From Bin87 sp034423575 (lineage in GTDB: Bacteria; Chloroflexota; Dehalococcoidia; Lucifugimonadales; UBA3495): a DNA stretch of 64,000 nucleotides. Both the position numbers and the translations under genes were made by a program. Below are positions 1-8,946 of the stretch, one piece after another. The notes under the pieces were generated by a model. That model was not told the origin of the DNA, made no database searches, and saw only the letters and a program-made list of their open reading frames with translations. The DNA lies in contig DAOUIF010000082.1 of assembly GCA_034423575.1 (NCBI GenBank), positions 1-64,000 of the forward strand. The letters run 5' to 3'. Each line of letters begins with the position of its first letter. Positions within the stretch are counted from its first letter, which is position 1.

Positions 1-939
1 GGCCAGGTGGATGCTGTCGGCAGCGTCCCTGTCGGAGTCCAGCTTCCATAGCGCTTCGTAGGTGGTCCAGCGAGCGGCGTCCAGTTCGTTGACCAGGTTG
101 ATGATATGGTCCTGGACCCGCTGGAAACGGCCAATGGGCGTGCCGAACTGGATGCGCGTGCGGCTGTAGTCCACGGACATCTCGTAGACCTGTTGCGAAC
201 CTCCCACCTGGAAGGCGCAGAGCAGGGGGATCGAAGCGGCCACGGCGCGCTCCAGGGCATCCCAGCCGCCGCCGAAGGTGGCGCCGAGGATCGCGGAAGG
301 GGCGATTTGCACCCCGTCGAGGCGCACTTCCGCCAGGTTCCACGCGAAGCCCTCCAGACGGCGGATCGACACGCCCGGAGCGTCGGCGGGGATGATCACC
401 AGTCCGACGTGCTGTCGGTTCTCGGTGCGCACCGCACAGATCAGATCGGTGGCTGACGCGGCGTCGTACACGTACACCTTGGTGCCGGAGATCCGGTACC
501 CGTCGCCGCTGGCCGTTGCCAGGGTCTGCACGTCGGATTCATCCCATTGATAATCGGCCTCGGTGATCGCCAGGGCCACCGTGCGTCTTCCGGATGCCAA
601 GTCTGGTAGGAGGGAGCGTTTCTGATCAGTAGTGCCAGCCTCCAGTAGGGTCAACGCGCCGAGGGCGGCGCTGCTCAGATGCGGACCGGGCACGGGGCCG
701 CGCCCGAGCTCTTCAAACAGCACGCCGGCGTCAGTGTACGAGCCGCCCTCGCCGCCGAACTCGGTGGGAATTATGATGCCCAGCCAGCCGGTGCCGGCGA
801 GCTTTTCCCATGGTTCTGAGGGTGCGCTCTGCCCGGTGGCGGACAGTTCCAGCAGGGTCTCCTTGGGGTACTCAGTGTCCACAAAGCGGCGGACTGCCGC
901 CTTGAGCATTTCCTGTTCTTCGCTGAGGGCGAGGTCCAT
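1..939 (-). CDS. Acyl-CoA dehydrogenase, partial (C-terminus beyond window)
   Basis: The frame is open from an ATG at 939 to the left window edge, giving 313 residues without a stop. The N-terminus (MDLALSEEQEML) is the usual start of the acyl-CoA dehydrogenase alpha-helical domain, followed by a segment with GTKVYVYD and then the beta domain. These FAD flavoproteins oxidise acyl-CoA thioesters to 2-enoyl-CoA. A complete acyl-CoA dehydrogenase gene lies 74 bases upstream on the same strand, so the two probably form one transcript. Neighbouring pairs of this kind often make heteromeric enzymes in sterol or branched-acyl degradation, which is inference here. The substrate cannot be read from the sequence. 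Confidence 0.85.
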   Translation of the reverse strand, partial: MDLALSEEQEMLKAAVRRFVDTEYPKETLLELSATGQSAPSEPWEKLAGTGWLGIIIPTEFGGEGGSYTDAGVLFEELGRGPVPGPHLSSAALGALTLLEAGTTDQKRSLLPDLASGRRTVALAITEADYQWDESDVQTLATASGDGYRISGTKVYVYDAASATDLICAVRTENRQHVGLVIIPADAPGVSIRRLEGFAWNLAEVRLDGVQIAPSAILGATFGGGWDALERAVAASIPLLCAFQVGGSQQVYEMSVDYSRTRIQFGTPIGRFQRVQDHIINLVNELDAARWTTYEALWKLDSDRDAADSIHLA

Positions 940-1013
940 GGGTGCAACAGCTCCTGACTAATGGCAGCGCTCAATGCGCTGCCATGGAAGTTGTGTCGGA
1001 CGTGAATGGAAGG

Positions 1014-2246
1014 TCAGGCGAGGGCGCCGGCGCGCTCGCGCTGCTGGCGTCCTATTCCGATACGGCGGGCCATGATGACCTTCTGGATGTCCGTGGTGCC
1101 GCCGGGGTGGAGGGCGATGATGGCTGCACGCTGGTGGGACTCGATGTGACCCTCGCCGGCGCCCCACTGCTCGTCCTTGGTCAAAGCCGCGGGTCCGAGA
1201 ATGTCAAGGATACCGGTGGCAATACGCAGGCCGGACTGCTTGCGAAAGTAGGATGCCTGGGGCCCTTCGTAGGTGATGTGGGCGCCGCTGTGGCGCATCC
1301 AGTAGTTGCGCAACTGGAACAGGCGACCGATTTCGGCGTCGATGTAGATGTCGACCAGGCGCTCGCGGACGTCGGAGTCCTTGCTGAGGGCCTCGCCGCG
1401 GCGGTTGTTGGTCTTGCAATAATCGAAGATGCGGTCGACGATCCAGTTCCTGCCGATGCGGCCGCCGGTGCCGTGCTCCAGCTCCAGGTGGGTGGTCGCA
1501 ACTTTCCAGCCCTCGTTTTCGCCGCCGATCAGGTTGCGGGCGGGTACCCGTACGTTGTCGAAGTAGACGATGTTCTTGACACCGGAACCCGCGCCGGATT
1601 CGCCAGCCGAGGAAAGCAGGTCCATGGGAAAGACGCTGATGCCGGGAAGATTGGACGGCACCATGAACCAACTGAGGTTGTGGTGACGGTCGCCCTCGGG
1701 ATCCGTGCAGGTGATGGTCCACATGTAGTCGGAGCCGTGGGCGCTGCCGACGTAGACCTTCTGACCGTTGATGACATAATCGTCGCCGTCGCGGCGGGCC
1801 GCAGTCTTGGCATTCGCCAGGTCGGAGCCGGCTTCCGGCTCAGTCAACAACTGCCAGGTGCGGATTTCACCCTTGAAGATCTTGGGCAGGAATTCCTGCT
1901 TCTGCTCCTCGGATCCCCAGACGAGGATGGAGTTGCCGCCGAGGCGTCCGCCCGAGTCGTAATATGGCGGAAGCGACAGATTGCAGTTGTCGATCTCCTC
2001 TTCGAGCACGACGGAGTGGTCGACGGTCAGGCCCCCGCCGCCGTATTCCTGGGGAGCAGTGGGCCAGAGCCATCCCTTGTCGCCCAGGCGTCGTCCCAAC
2101 TCGCGACGGAGTTGGTACTGCTCGAAGGTCAGGTCGATGGAGTCGGCCGGGTGCTGGATGCCGGCCGGTATGTTGTCGCTGAGCCAGTACTGCACCTCGG
2201 TGCGAAAGGCTTCCTGCTCGGCGGTATAGGTTGGTTCGAAGTCCAT
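1014..2246 (-). CDS. Acyl-CoA dehydrogenase family protein
   Basis: A 410-residue protein if started at MDFEPTYTAEQ (ATG at 2246). An upstream in-frame start at 2273 would add nine residues but looks less like the family N-terminus. The order is the N-terminal helical domain, a middle beta domain with LLTEPEAGSDLA (a conserved acyl-CoA dehydrogenase motif contacting FAD) and NGQKVYVGSAHGSDY, then the C-terminal helical bundle ending near GGTTDIQKVIMARR. It is expected to be a soluble FAD enzyme passing electrons to ETF. It sits directly before the partial acyl-CoA dehydrogenase at 939 and after an amidohydrolase gene. At the place where medium-chain enzymes carry the catalytic Glu (YEGT) this protein reads HPGGT, so its catalytic base would lie elsewhere or in the partner subunit. 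Confidence 0.88.
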   Translation of the reverse strand: MDFEPTYTAEQEAFRTEVQYWLSDNIPAGIQHPADSIDLTFEQYQLRRELGRRLGDKGWLWPTAPQEYGGGGLTVDHSVVLEEEIDNCNLSLPPYYDSGGRLGGNSILVWGSEEQKQEFLPKIFKGEIRTWQLLTEPEAGSDLANAKTAARRDGDDYVINGQKVYVGSAHGSDYMWTITCTDPEGDRHHNLSWFMVPSNLPGISVFPMDLLSSAGESGAGSGVKNIVYFDNVRVPARNLIGGENEGWKVATTHLELEHGTGGRIGRNWIVDRIFDYCKTNNRRGEALSKDSDVRERLVDIYIDAEIGRLFQLRNYWMRHSGAHITYEGPQASYFRKQSGLRIATGILDILGPAALTKDEQWGAGEGHIESHQRAAIIALHPGGTTDIQKVIMARRIGIGRQQRERAGALA

Positions 2247-2376
2247 GGCACGCCTCGGGAACAGCCGGGACATGGCCCGGCCGGGGTGTTTCGGGAATTA
2301 GTGGGCAATTATGCCGGATGGGGCGGGATGGGGCAACCGGGCGCGATTGCCGACCGCTCCGATGTTGGCGCGCGGT

Positions 2377-3936
2377 TCACTGACTGCGCAGAGCCCGCCC
2401 CGGTCGCGCGCCAGTGTGCCGGCCGTTGTCGATGACGAGGGCGCCGTTGACCGCGACGTAGTCGATGCCGACGGGGAATTGCAGCGGATCTTCGAATGTA
2501 GCCGGAGTGTCGACGCCAGACGGGTCGAAGAGGACGAGGTCGGCCTTGGCGCCGTCGCGGATGACGCCACGGTCGGACAGGCCGAGGCGTTGGGCGGGCG
2601 CTCCAGTCATTTTGCAGATAGCGTCCTCGATGGAGAATAGGCCTTCTCCCCGGACGAACTGGGCCAGCACGTAAGGGTAGGTGCCGTAGGTGCGGGGATT
2701 GGGCCGGCCTCCGGTGAGGATGGCGTCGGTGCCGATCATCTGGGCCGGGTGTGACGCGATTTCACGGATGTTTTCCAGGTTGCCGGTCCGCGCGACGAAG
2801 GCCACCTGGAGGTCCTCTTCGAGGAGCAGGTCGCACACGGCGTCGACCATGCGGCCGCCACGATGATCGGCCAGCTCTTCCAGGGACCGGCCCTCCCACT
2901 CCTTGTTCTTGTCGGATGCGATGTGGGCGAAGATGTAGTTGTCGAGCGTCTGGCCGCCCCATTGCGGTTCAACTGCGCGAACCATCAGGTCGCGCACATT
3001 GGTGTCGGCAAGCCGAGTCATCAGCGCCTGCGGGCCGCCGGCGTGGACCCAGTACGGCAGCAGGGAATGGAGAATGGTGCTGGCAGCGGGATAGGGGTAT
3101 TGGTCGAAGGTGACGTCCTGTCCGCGGTTGCGGGCCTCGTCGACCAGGGCGGTCATCTGGGCGCCGAGGCCGGCCACGGGGCTGTGGTAGTGGGAGATGT
3201 GGACGGGCGCGCCGGAGCGCCGGCCGATTTCCAGGGCTTCGCGGAAGGGATCGAGGAGGCGGTCGCCTAGGGTGTAGCGGGCGTGGGTGCAGTAGAACCC
3301 GCCCTCTTCAGCGGCCACGGCAGCGATGGCGGCGAGTTCGCTGGTGTCGCTGTAGGCGCCGGGGGCGTAAGTCAGGCCGGTGGTGAACCCGAAGGCCCCG
3401 TCACGCATGCCCTGGCGCGTGAGATCGCGCATGGTTTGCAGTTCCGCATTGGTGGGCAACCGGGATGACCAGCCCATGGCGGCGACGCGGATTGCGGCGT
3501 GGGGGACCATGTGGACAACATTGCAGGTGGAATTGCCGTCGAAGAGCGCAAGGAAGTCGGCTACGCTGCTCCACCGTACATCAGGCGGCGCGCCGTTGAC
3601 CGCCGCCAGATACACCAGGAGCTGTTCCAGGGCCCGCGGAGTCGTGGGCGCATAGGACAAGCCGTCCATGCCCAGCGCCTCGGTGGTCACGCCCTGGCGG
3701 ATCTTGGGGTGGTGGTCGGGATCGGTGAGCAGCTTCAGGTCCGAATGGGAGTGCATGTCGATGAAGCCGGGGCAAATCACGTAGCCGCTGGCGTCGATTC
3801 TGCGGCCGGCTTCTACTGCAGATGTGTCGCCGTTAATGACCTGGATCGTGTCGCCGGTCACCGCAACGCTGGCGCGATAACCTGTGGATCCGGTGCCGTC
3901 GATGACGGTGCCGTTGGCGAATAGCAAGTCGACCAT
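2377..3936 (-). CDS. N-acyl-D-amino-acid deacylase / D-aminoacylase-like amidohydrolase
   Basis: 519 residues from the ATG at 3936, which has GGGAG a few bases upstream. The open frame continues upstream, but that part lies antisense to the DUF59 and Mrp genes and is rejected. The amidohydrolase metal motif PGFIDMHSHSD gives His62 and His64. QGVTTE, the THAR and HISHYH histidines and a C-terminal GTDAIL Asp follow in the order of the D-aminoacylase subfamily. Such enzymes hydrolyse N-acyl groups or related amides. The usual NCG motif after QGVTTE is MDG here, so the cysteine metal ligand of classic D-aminoacylase is replaced by Asp91. The true substrate is therefore open. Confidence 0.8.
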   Translation of the reverse strand: MVDLLFANGTVIDGTGSTGYRASVAVTGDTIQVINGDTSAVEAGRRIDASGYVICPGFIDMHSHSDLKLLTDPDHHPKIRQGVTTEALGMDGLSYAPTTPRALEQLLVYLAAVNGAPPDVRWSSVADFLALFDGNSTCNVVHMVPHAAIRVAAMGWSSRLPTNAELQTMRDLTRQGMRDGAFGFTTGLTYAPGAYSDTSELAAIAAVAAEEGGFYCTHARYTLGDRLLDPFREALEIGRRSGAPVHISHYHSPVAGLGAQMTALVDEARNRGQDVTFDQYPYPAASTILHSLLPYWVHAGGPQALMTRLADTNVRDLMVRAVEPQWGGQTLDNYIFAHIASDKNKEWEGRSLEELADHRGGRMVDAVCDLLLEEDLQVAFVARTGNLENIREIASHPAQMIGTDAILTGGRPNPRTYGTYPYVLAQFVRGEGLFSIEDAICKMTGAPAQRLGLSDRGVIRDGAKADLVLFDPSGVDTPATFEDPLQFPVGIDYVAVNGALVIDNGRHTGARPGRALRSQ

Positions 3937-4067
3937 ATAACTGCTCCCATCAACCTTGCATCGGACCATATAGGCCGCGGTGGTGCTGTGAACTGGGTTG
4001 CCGTGCATCATACACCGCTTGCGCGTTGGGCACGCGTTCGAAGAACGCATCGGGGACGCATATGGGC

Positions 4068-4073
4068 TATAAT
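4068..4073 (+). promoter_or_regulatory. Candidate -10 box upstream of the DUF59/mrp genes
   Basis: A perfect TATAAT lies 34 bases before the DUF59 gene, in the divergent gap after the amidohydrolase start. No convincing -35 hexamer stands at 16-18 bases. Confidence 0.4.
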
Positions 4074-4107
4074 GACGATCAGAAATCCACAGGGAAGGAG
4101 AATGGCC

Positions 4108-4416
4108 ATGCCGGCAACCGTAAATCGCGATGAAGTGTACGAGGCGCTCCGCACGGTGTACGACCCGGAAATTCCGGTTAACGTGGTGGATCTGGGGCTC
4201 ATATACGACGTGCAGGTCAGCGACGCCAATGACGTGTTCGTCCAGATGACGCTGACGTTCCCCGGGTGCGGAATGGGCCCGCACATCGCCCAACAGGCGG
4301 AGTGGGCCGTGCAGGACGTGGAAGGCGTCGAAGAGGTCAACATCGAGCTGACATTCGATCCGCCGTGGTCTCCAGATCTGATCAGTGAAGAAGCCCGCAA
4401 CATGCTGGGCATTTAG
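4108..4416 (+). CDS. DUF59 / MIP18-family iron-sulfur assembly protein
   Basis: 102 residues. Two ATGs stand at 4102 and 4108. AAGGAG at 4095-4100 is one base from the first and seven from the second, so 4108 is preferred. The sequence follows the MIP18/SufT/PaaD-like fold: VYDPEIPVNVVDLGLIYDV, then LTFPGCGMGP with the conserved family cysteine, and a C-terminal FDPPWSPDLISEEAR. Relatives help deliver or assemble Fe-S clusters. The next gene encodes an Mrp-type ATPase, a common partner for this family, and the two are probably co-transcribed. No phenylacetate-oxygenase genes are nearby, so a PaaD role is unlikely. Confidence 0.85.
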   Translation: MPATVNRDEVYEALRTVYDPEIPVNVVDLGLIYDVQVSDANDVFVQMTLTFPGCGMGPHIAQQAEWAVQDVEGVEEVNIELTFDPPWSPDLISEEARNMLGI

Positions 4417-4464
4417 TCTTATTTGCCCGTCCAAGGTCACCCGGATACGGAGATCAGTCCTACG

Positions 4465-5286
4465 ATGGCAACGCCACAGCAGCCCAACGCCCAGCAGAAC
4501 GCTCGCCTGCAGCAGATCCGGAGGCAATGGGAGCAGAAGCGCCAGATCACGGATCGCCTGGCGTCGGTACGGACGACAATTGGCGTGTACAGCGGCAAGG
4601 GCGGCGTGGGCAAGACTACGGTGGCTTGCAACCTGGCGACCATCCTGGCAAAGCAGGGCGAGCGCGTGGGGCTGTTGGACGTCGACATCGATTGCCCCAA
4701 CGTCACGCGGGTGATGGGAATCACCGACAAGCCCGACTACCGCGACGGTCAGATCAGCCCGGCGGAGGGGCATGGCGTCAAGGTGGTGTCGATGGCCTTT
4801 TTCCAGGAGAACGAGGACGAGGCGATCATCTGGCGCGGCCCGATGATCCACAACGCCATCAACCAGTTTCTCCAGTCCACGGACTGGGGGGAGTTGGACT
4901 ACCTGATCGTAGACCTGCCACCGGGCACGTCGGACTCGCCATTGACGGTTATGCAGACCCTGCCCATGGACGGATTTGTGGTGGTGAGCACGCCGCAGGA
5001 CCTGGCGATCATTGATGCCAAGCGGTGCATCAACATGATCCGCAAGCTGAACCTGAACGTGGTGGGGATCGTCGAGAACTACGCGGGCGATATCTTCGGC
5101 GAAGGGGCAGGCCGGCAGCTGGCCGAAGACATCGACGCTCCGTTCCTGGGCAGCATGTCCCTGAGTTCCTCATACCGGGACACCAGCGGGCCGACGGTGC
5201 TGGTGGACGATACGGTAAGCGGCGAGTACGCCTCGGTGGCTGACGAACTGCGCCGGAGCCTCAAGGCTCACGGGCGCGAAGCTTAG
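4465..5286 (+). CDS. mrp: Mrp/NBP35-type P-loop ATPase lacking the C-terminal CxxC
   Basis: 273 residues from the ATG at 4465. A TTG at 4423 would add 14 residues. The deviant Walker A SGKGGVGKTT is at residues 43-52, followed by LLDVDIDCPNV, the switch region IVDLPPGTSD, and TPQDLAIIDAKR. Mrp proteins are Fe-S cluster carriers and scaffolds. Family members normally read ENMSYF-CPxCG-DIFGEGGG, but here ENYAG runs straight into DIFGEGAG, so the CxxC that binds the bridging cluster is absent. The rest of the ATPase domain looks intact. It follows the DUF59 gene closely, which supports a shared Fe-S function. A role independent of cluster carriage is possible. Confidence 0.87.
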   Translation: MATPQQPNAQQNARLQQIRRQWEQKRQITDRLASVRTTIGVYSGKGGVGKTTVACNLATILAKQGERVGLLDVDIDCPNVTRVMGITDKPDYRDGQISPAEGHGVKVVSMAFFQENEDEAIIWRGPMIHNAINQFLQSTDWGELDYLIVDLPPGTSDSPLTVMQTLPMDGFVVVSTPQDLAIIDAKRCINMIRKLNLNVVGIVENYAGDIFGEGAGRQLAEDIDAPFLGSMSLSSSYRDTSGPTVLVDDTVSGEYASVADELRRSLKAHGREA

Positions 5287-5300
5287 GCCGGGCGGGCGGC

Positions 5301-7145
5301 TCAGGAAGCCTGCCGCTCGATCCCCTCTTCCAGCGCCGGAAGCGATTCAAAAACCGGCGCGGGCAGTTCCATAGGTTCGGGCGCGTCAATGGCGTGCAAC
5401 CGCAGGAGCGCGGAAACTTCCCGTTGGATGGCTTCCTGTGCGAAGGGGTTGAGTTCGCCCATCTGGCGGAATTTCCGGTACCGTTGTTTGACGAGCTTGC
5501 CGGTGGAAACGCGGCTGGCCTCGGCGAGATGCTTGTAGATGGAATTTTCCAGGTCTTCGACTGCCTGCCGGGGGTCCAGGTGGGCTCCACCCCCGGGTTC
5601 GGGAATGACCTGATCGATGATGCCCAACTCCTGGCAGTCGCGAGCGGTGAGCATCAGGACTTCGGCAGCCTCCCGATTGAGGAAACGCTCCCGCAGGGGA
5701 CCGCCGACCGCATGGTGGAGGGAAATCGGCGAATAGATCGCGTACTGCTGCATCAGGATGCGGTCGGAAAGGCTCAACGCCAGCGCTGCTTCGTTGCCGG
5801 CCTCGCCGATGATCACGGAAACGACCGGAGTTTCCGCTTCAAGCATCATTGACAGGCTTCGGGCGATGGCGTTGCCCACGCCCTGTTCTTCGGATTCGAG
5901 CCTGGGGTCAGCTCCCTGGGAATCGATGAGCGTCACCAGCGGCAGGTTAAAACGCGCGGCCAGGCCGATGATCCGCTGCGCTTTCCGTAGCCCGTCGGGA
6001 TGGACGTGGTAGCGGCTGCGGTCGGTGTCGTGGGAATGGATCCGCTGCTGGCCAACCACGGCCACGGGATGCCCGCGCAGCAGGCCGACGCCTCCGACCA
6101 CGGTGCGGTCGTCGCTGCTGACCCGGTCGCCACAAATCTCGAAGAAATCTTCAAGGAGGTGGCGCATGTAGTACAAGGCGTCGGGACGCTCGTCGTGGGT
6201 GGCGGCTTCCACCGACTCCCAAGTCTCGGTGTCTTCGGCGGCGGGCACCTGCAGGCGAGACACGGCGCGGCGGCCCAGGCGAATTGCTTCGGGCTCCGCC
6301 AGCAGGGTGAGCAGCTGGCTGACGCGCGTGCGGAGTTGCTCCCGGTCGACCACGTTGTCCAGCAGGCCCTGACGCAGGTGGTATTCCGCCGTATGCACGT
6401 CCGGGGGAACCTGGCGCCCAGTGGCCTCGATCATGGCGCGGATGGGAGAGAGGCCGACAACCGAGCCGGGTTCGGCGATTATGACGTCGGCGAGGTTCGC
6501 GAAACTCCCGTAGGCCTGTCCCGTGGAAGGGTTGGCTAACACCGCGATAAACGGAAGGGACGCCTCCCGGAGTTTGTTGGCGGCGGTGACCGTCTTGGCC
6601 ATCTGCATCAGGGACAGGACGCCTTCCTGAGTACGCGCCCCACCGCCGGTGACCAACGCGACGACGGGAAGACTGCGCCGAGTGGCGTGCTCGAAAGCCA
6701 GGGCCACTTTTTCGCCGACCACGCTGCTCATGCTGCCGCCCATGAACCCGTAGTCCAGCACGGCGAGCATCACGTTGCGGCCGTCGATTTTACAGGTCCC
6801 GGTAACGGCGGCTTCGGTCAAGCCGGTGCGGTCCTGGCTCCGGACAATCTGGTCGTCGTAGGTCGTGCGGTTGGAGAAGGCCAAAGGCGCAACGGAGCGC
6901 ACATAGCGGTTGTGCTCGCGGAAGGTACGGCGGTCCGCGAGCAACTCGATCCGTTCACGGGCCGAGAGGGTGTAGTGGAACCGGCAGAACGGGCATACAC
7001 GATAATCGAGGTACGCGTTCGAATCGCTGATTGATTCGTGGCAGTACAGGCAATGATCGTGTACCGCCGACAGGTACATCTCCTCCAGCTCGTCGCCGTC
7101 GCTGAAGAGATGAACCAGGAAGTTGGTCAGGTTGCGAACCGGCAC
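5301..7145 (-). CDS. accDA: Acetyl-CoA carboxylase carboxyltransferase, beta-alpha fusion (AccD-AccA)
   Basis: 614 residues starting at GTG 7145, preceded by AAGGAGGGG. The N-terminal half is the beta subunit: a zinc ribbon with Cys32, Cys35, Cys51 and Cys54, then GGGARTQEG and the carboxyltransferase core. The C-terminal half, from about residue 300, is the alpha subunit, with LVTLIDSQGADP, IIGEAGNEAALAL and the closing MLTARDCQELGIID region. Together they transfer carboxyl from carboxybiotin to acetyl-CoA to make malonyl-CoA. The subunits are separate genes in most bacteria. No biotin carboxylase or BCCP gene lies in the window. A gap of about 250 bases separates it from tilS upstream. Confidence 0.93.
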   Translation of the reverse strand: MPVRNLTNFLVHLFSDGDELEEMYLSAVHDHCLYCHESISDSNAYLDYRVCPFCRFHYTLSARERIELLADRRTFREHNRYVRSVAPLAFSNRTTYDDQIVRSQDRTGLTEAAVTGTCKIDGRNVMLAVLDYGFMGGSMSSVVGEKVALAFEHATRRSLPVVALVTGGGARTQEGVLSLMQMAKTVTAANKLREASLPFIAVLANPSTGQAYGSFANLADVIIAEPGSVVGLSPIRAMIEATGRQVPPDVHTAEYHLRQGLLDNVVDREQLRTRVSQLLTLLAEPEAIRLGRRAVSRLQVPAAEDTETWESVEAATHDERPDALYYMRHLLEDFFEICGDRVSSDDRTVVGGVGLLRGHPVAVVGQQRIHSHDTDRSRYHVHPDGLRKAQRIIGLAARFNLPLVTLIDSQGADPRLESEEQGVGNAIARSLSMMLEAETPVVSVIIGEAGNEAALALSLSDRILMQQYAIYSPISLHHAVGGPLRERFLNREAAEVLMLTARDCQELGIIDQVIPEPGGGAHLDPRQAVEDLENSIYKHLAEASRVSTGKLVKQRYRKFRQMGELNPFAQEAIQREVSALLRLHAIDAPEPMELPAPVFESLPALEEGIERQAS

Positions 7146-7397
7146 CTAAACCCCTCCTTCAGTTGCCGAGCACCCGACGGCCGCACGCAGGCGGATCCAA
7201 TCGGCTATTGCAAATCCCGAGGCCGTTCCAGTAATAACTCTATTTTACACAATGGCGATTTCGTCGAACCGCCAAGGTTGTGGTCGATTTTGATGATGGA
7301 GATTGCGGGCCACTCAATCGGACCAAATACTTGCGCGGCGCCAGTGGGCACGGCCTCGGCGCCCAGACAAAAAGCGAAACCGACGACTTGCGAGCAA

Positions 7398-8933
7398 TCA
7401 GGAAGGCTCGGTATCAGGGGGATCGAGTTCAAATTGAATGAAAGTAGCGTCGACCTCTCCTCCCTCCCGGCGCACGGCGGCCCAATCAGCGATGCGGCAC
7501 CCGGCGACCCAGGCGATGCCACGGGGAGTGACCACCAGGGGTATCCGAGCTCGCCAGTGTCGCGGGATCCGGGCGTCGGTGAAGATATCCTGCAGCTTGC
7601 GCGTGCCGGACATGCCCAACGGCTGAATGCGGTCTCCGGGTTGCCAGTTTCTCACAGTGGCGCCTTCCGACAGGGCTCGGGACGAGAGGTAGGCGGCCAG
7701 CGGTTTCCCAGCATCGAGGGAAGTTTCGAGTCCCACGCGTACCGACTGGGCGGTGACTTCCCAGCCGTCGCGGCGGGTGACGGAGACGGCTATAGGACCC
7801 CAGGGCAGAGTGAGCCGGAACTCACGCACAGGCCCCGGATACGGGCAATTGTCGGCTTGGTCGGGACCGCTCAACGTGGCCCATTGACCGTTCACGACAA
7901 ATCGGAATCCCCGGGGCAATTGGATAATCTGGCCGGAACCCGGATCCGCGGCGGCGCCGGACATGGCCGCCAGGTGTCGCTCGGTGAGGCGGTGTTCGCG
8001 ACCCGTCACCCTGATCCAGGCGCGCCTCAAAATGACGTGCCGAAGCGCCGGATGCAATTCGGCAAGGCAATGCCGGTTGAGACGCACGGCGCCATCGTCG
8101 GACACGGTTTCAGGGGCCAACAGGGGCCACAGCCGGTCCGCCTGCTGCTCCATGTATTCGACCTGGGCTGCCGCGGTGCGGGAAATCCGGCCCAAGGCGT
8201 CCACGATCCGGGGATTTAGCTGTTCTTTCAAGGCGGGCATGATGTCCAGGCGAACGCGGTTTCGGGCGAACTCCCGCATGGAGTTTGTGCTGTCGTCCCG
8301 GTAATCGATACCGTAATTCCTGCAGTACGAAATCGTGTGGTGACGGGTAAGGTCGATCAGCGGCCTCCACACCTGCAAATCCGGCGCATCCGGGTCGCGG
8401 GCGGGATGCGCGACCGGGTACGGCCAGGGGTCGAGTTCGCTCATTCCGCGGAGTCCGTGCAGGCCGCTGCCGCGCGCCAGGTGGAGCAGGACGGTTTCGG
8501 CCAGATCGTCGGCGGTGTGTCCCACGGCCACCAACCGCGCGCCAACCTCACGGGCGGCACGCGCCAGGAAGTCGTAGCGAACGTCCCTGGCCGCCTGTTC
8601 GAAGGAGCTGACGCCCGCGCCGCGCTGGTAGGCGGGCACGTCGACTTCGTCGAAGATGCAATCAGGCCACATCCGACGCACGAAGTCGGCGTCGTCGTAG
8701 GTCTCCTGGCCCCGAAAGTCGTGCAGCAGGTGAGCGGGCTGGACTCGGAAACCGAACCGCCGGCCAGCCCGGCCGAGCACGTTCATCAAAGTGCAGGAGT
8801 CGGGTCCACCCGACACTCCGGCCAGGACCACGTCACCCGGCTTCAACCCGGCACGCCGCGCAGTGGTCATTGCCGTGATGTGCAGCCGGTACGCCGGCCA
8901 AAAGTCGGTGCGTCGGCGTTTGTTTCGGCCCAA
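7398..8933 (-). CDS. tilS: tRNA(Ile)-lysidine synthetase
   Basis: 511 residues from a TTG at 8933, with an ATG alternative at 8870. The longer form is chosen because it keeps a helix before the PP-loop, as in many TilS proteins. The ATP-pyrophosphatase motif SGGPDS is at residues 41-46, followed by HTADDLAETVLLHLARGSGLHGL and YRDDSTN, both typical of TilS. The C-terminal domain includes RIQPLGMSGTRKLQDIF, the tRNA-binding TilS-C signature. The enzyme attaches lysine to C34 of the AUA-reading tRNA-Ile. It is last in a minus-strand operon, 13 bases after the phosphatase gene. Confidence 0.93.
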   Translation of the reverse strand: MGRNKRRRTDFWPAYRLHITAMTTARRAGLKPGDVVLAGVSGGPDSCTLMNVLGRAGRRFGFRVQPAHLLHDFRGQETYDDADFVRRMWPDCIFDEVDVPAYQRGAGVSSFEQAARDVRYDFLARAAREVGARLVAVGHTADDLAETVLLHLARGSGLHGLRGMSELDPWPYPVAHPARDPDAPDLQVWRPLIDLTRHHTISYCRNYGIDYRDDSTNSMREFARNRVRLDIMPALKEQLNPRIVDALGRISRTAAAQVEYMEQQADRLWPLLAPETVSDDGAVRLNRHCLAELHPALRHVILRRAWIRVTGREHRLTERHLAAMSGAAADPGSGQIIQLPRGFRFVVNGQWATLSGPDQADNCPYPGPVREFRLTLPWGPIAVSVTRRDGWEVTAQSVRVGLETSLDAGKPLAAYLSSRALSEGATVRNWQPGDRIQPLGMSGTRKLQDIFTDARIPRHWRARIPLVVTPRGIAWVAGCRIADWAAVRREGGEVDATFIQFELDPPDTEPS

Positions 8934-8946
8934 TGAACGAAGGATC

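Noticed and set aside
942..2435. 497-residue open frame on the plus strand
   Set aside because: It is antisense to the clear acyl-CoA dehydrogenase gene and has no recognisable domain; it is a GC-rich shadow frame.
3937..4851. N-terminal extension of the amidohydrolase frame
   Set aside because: This part lies antisense to the DUF59 and Mrp genes and bears no amidohydrolase motif. A good ribosome site stands before ATG 3936.
7205..7522. 105-residue minus-strand frame between accDA and tilS
   Set aside because: It overlaps the end of tilS in another frame and has no ribosome site or domain; the gap is treated as intergenic.
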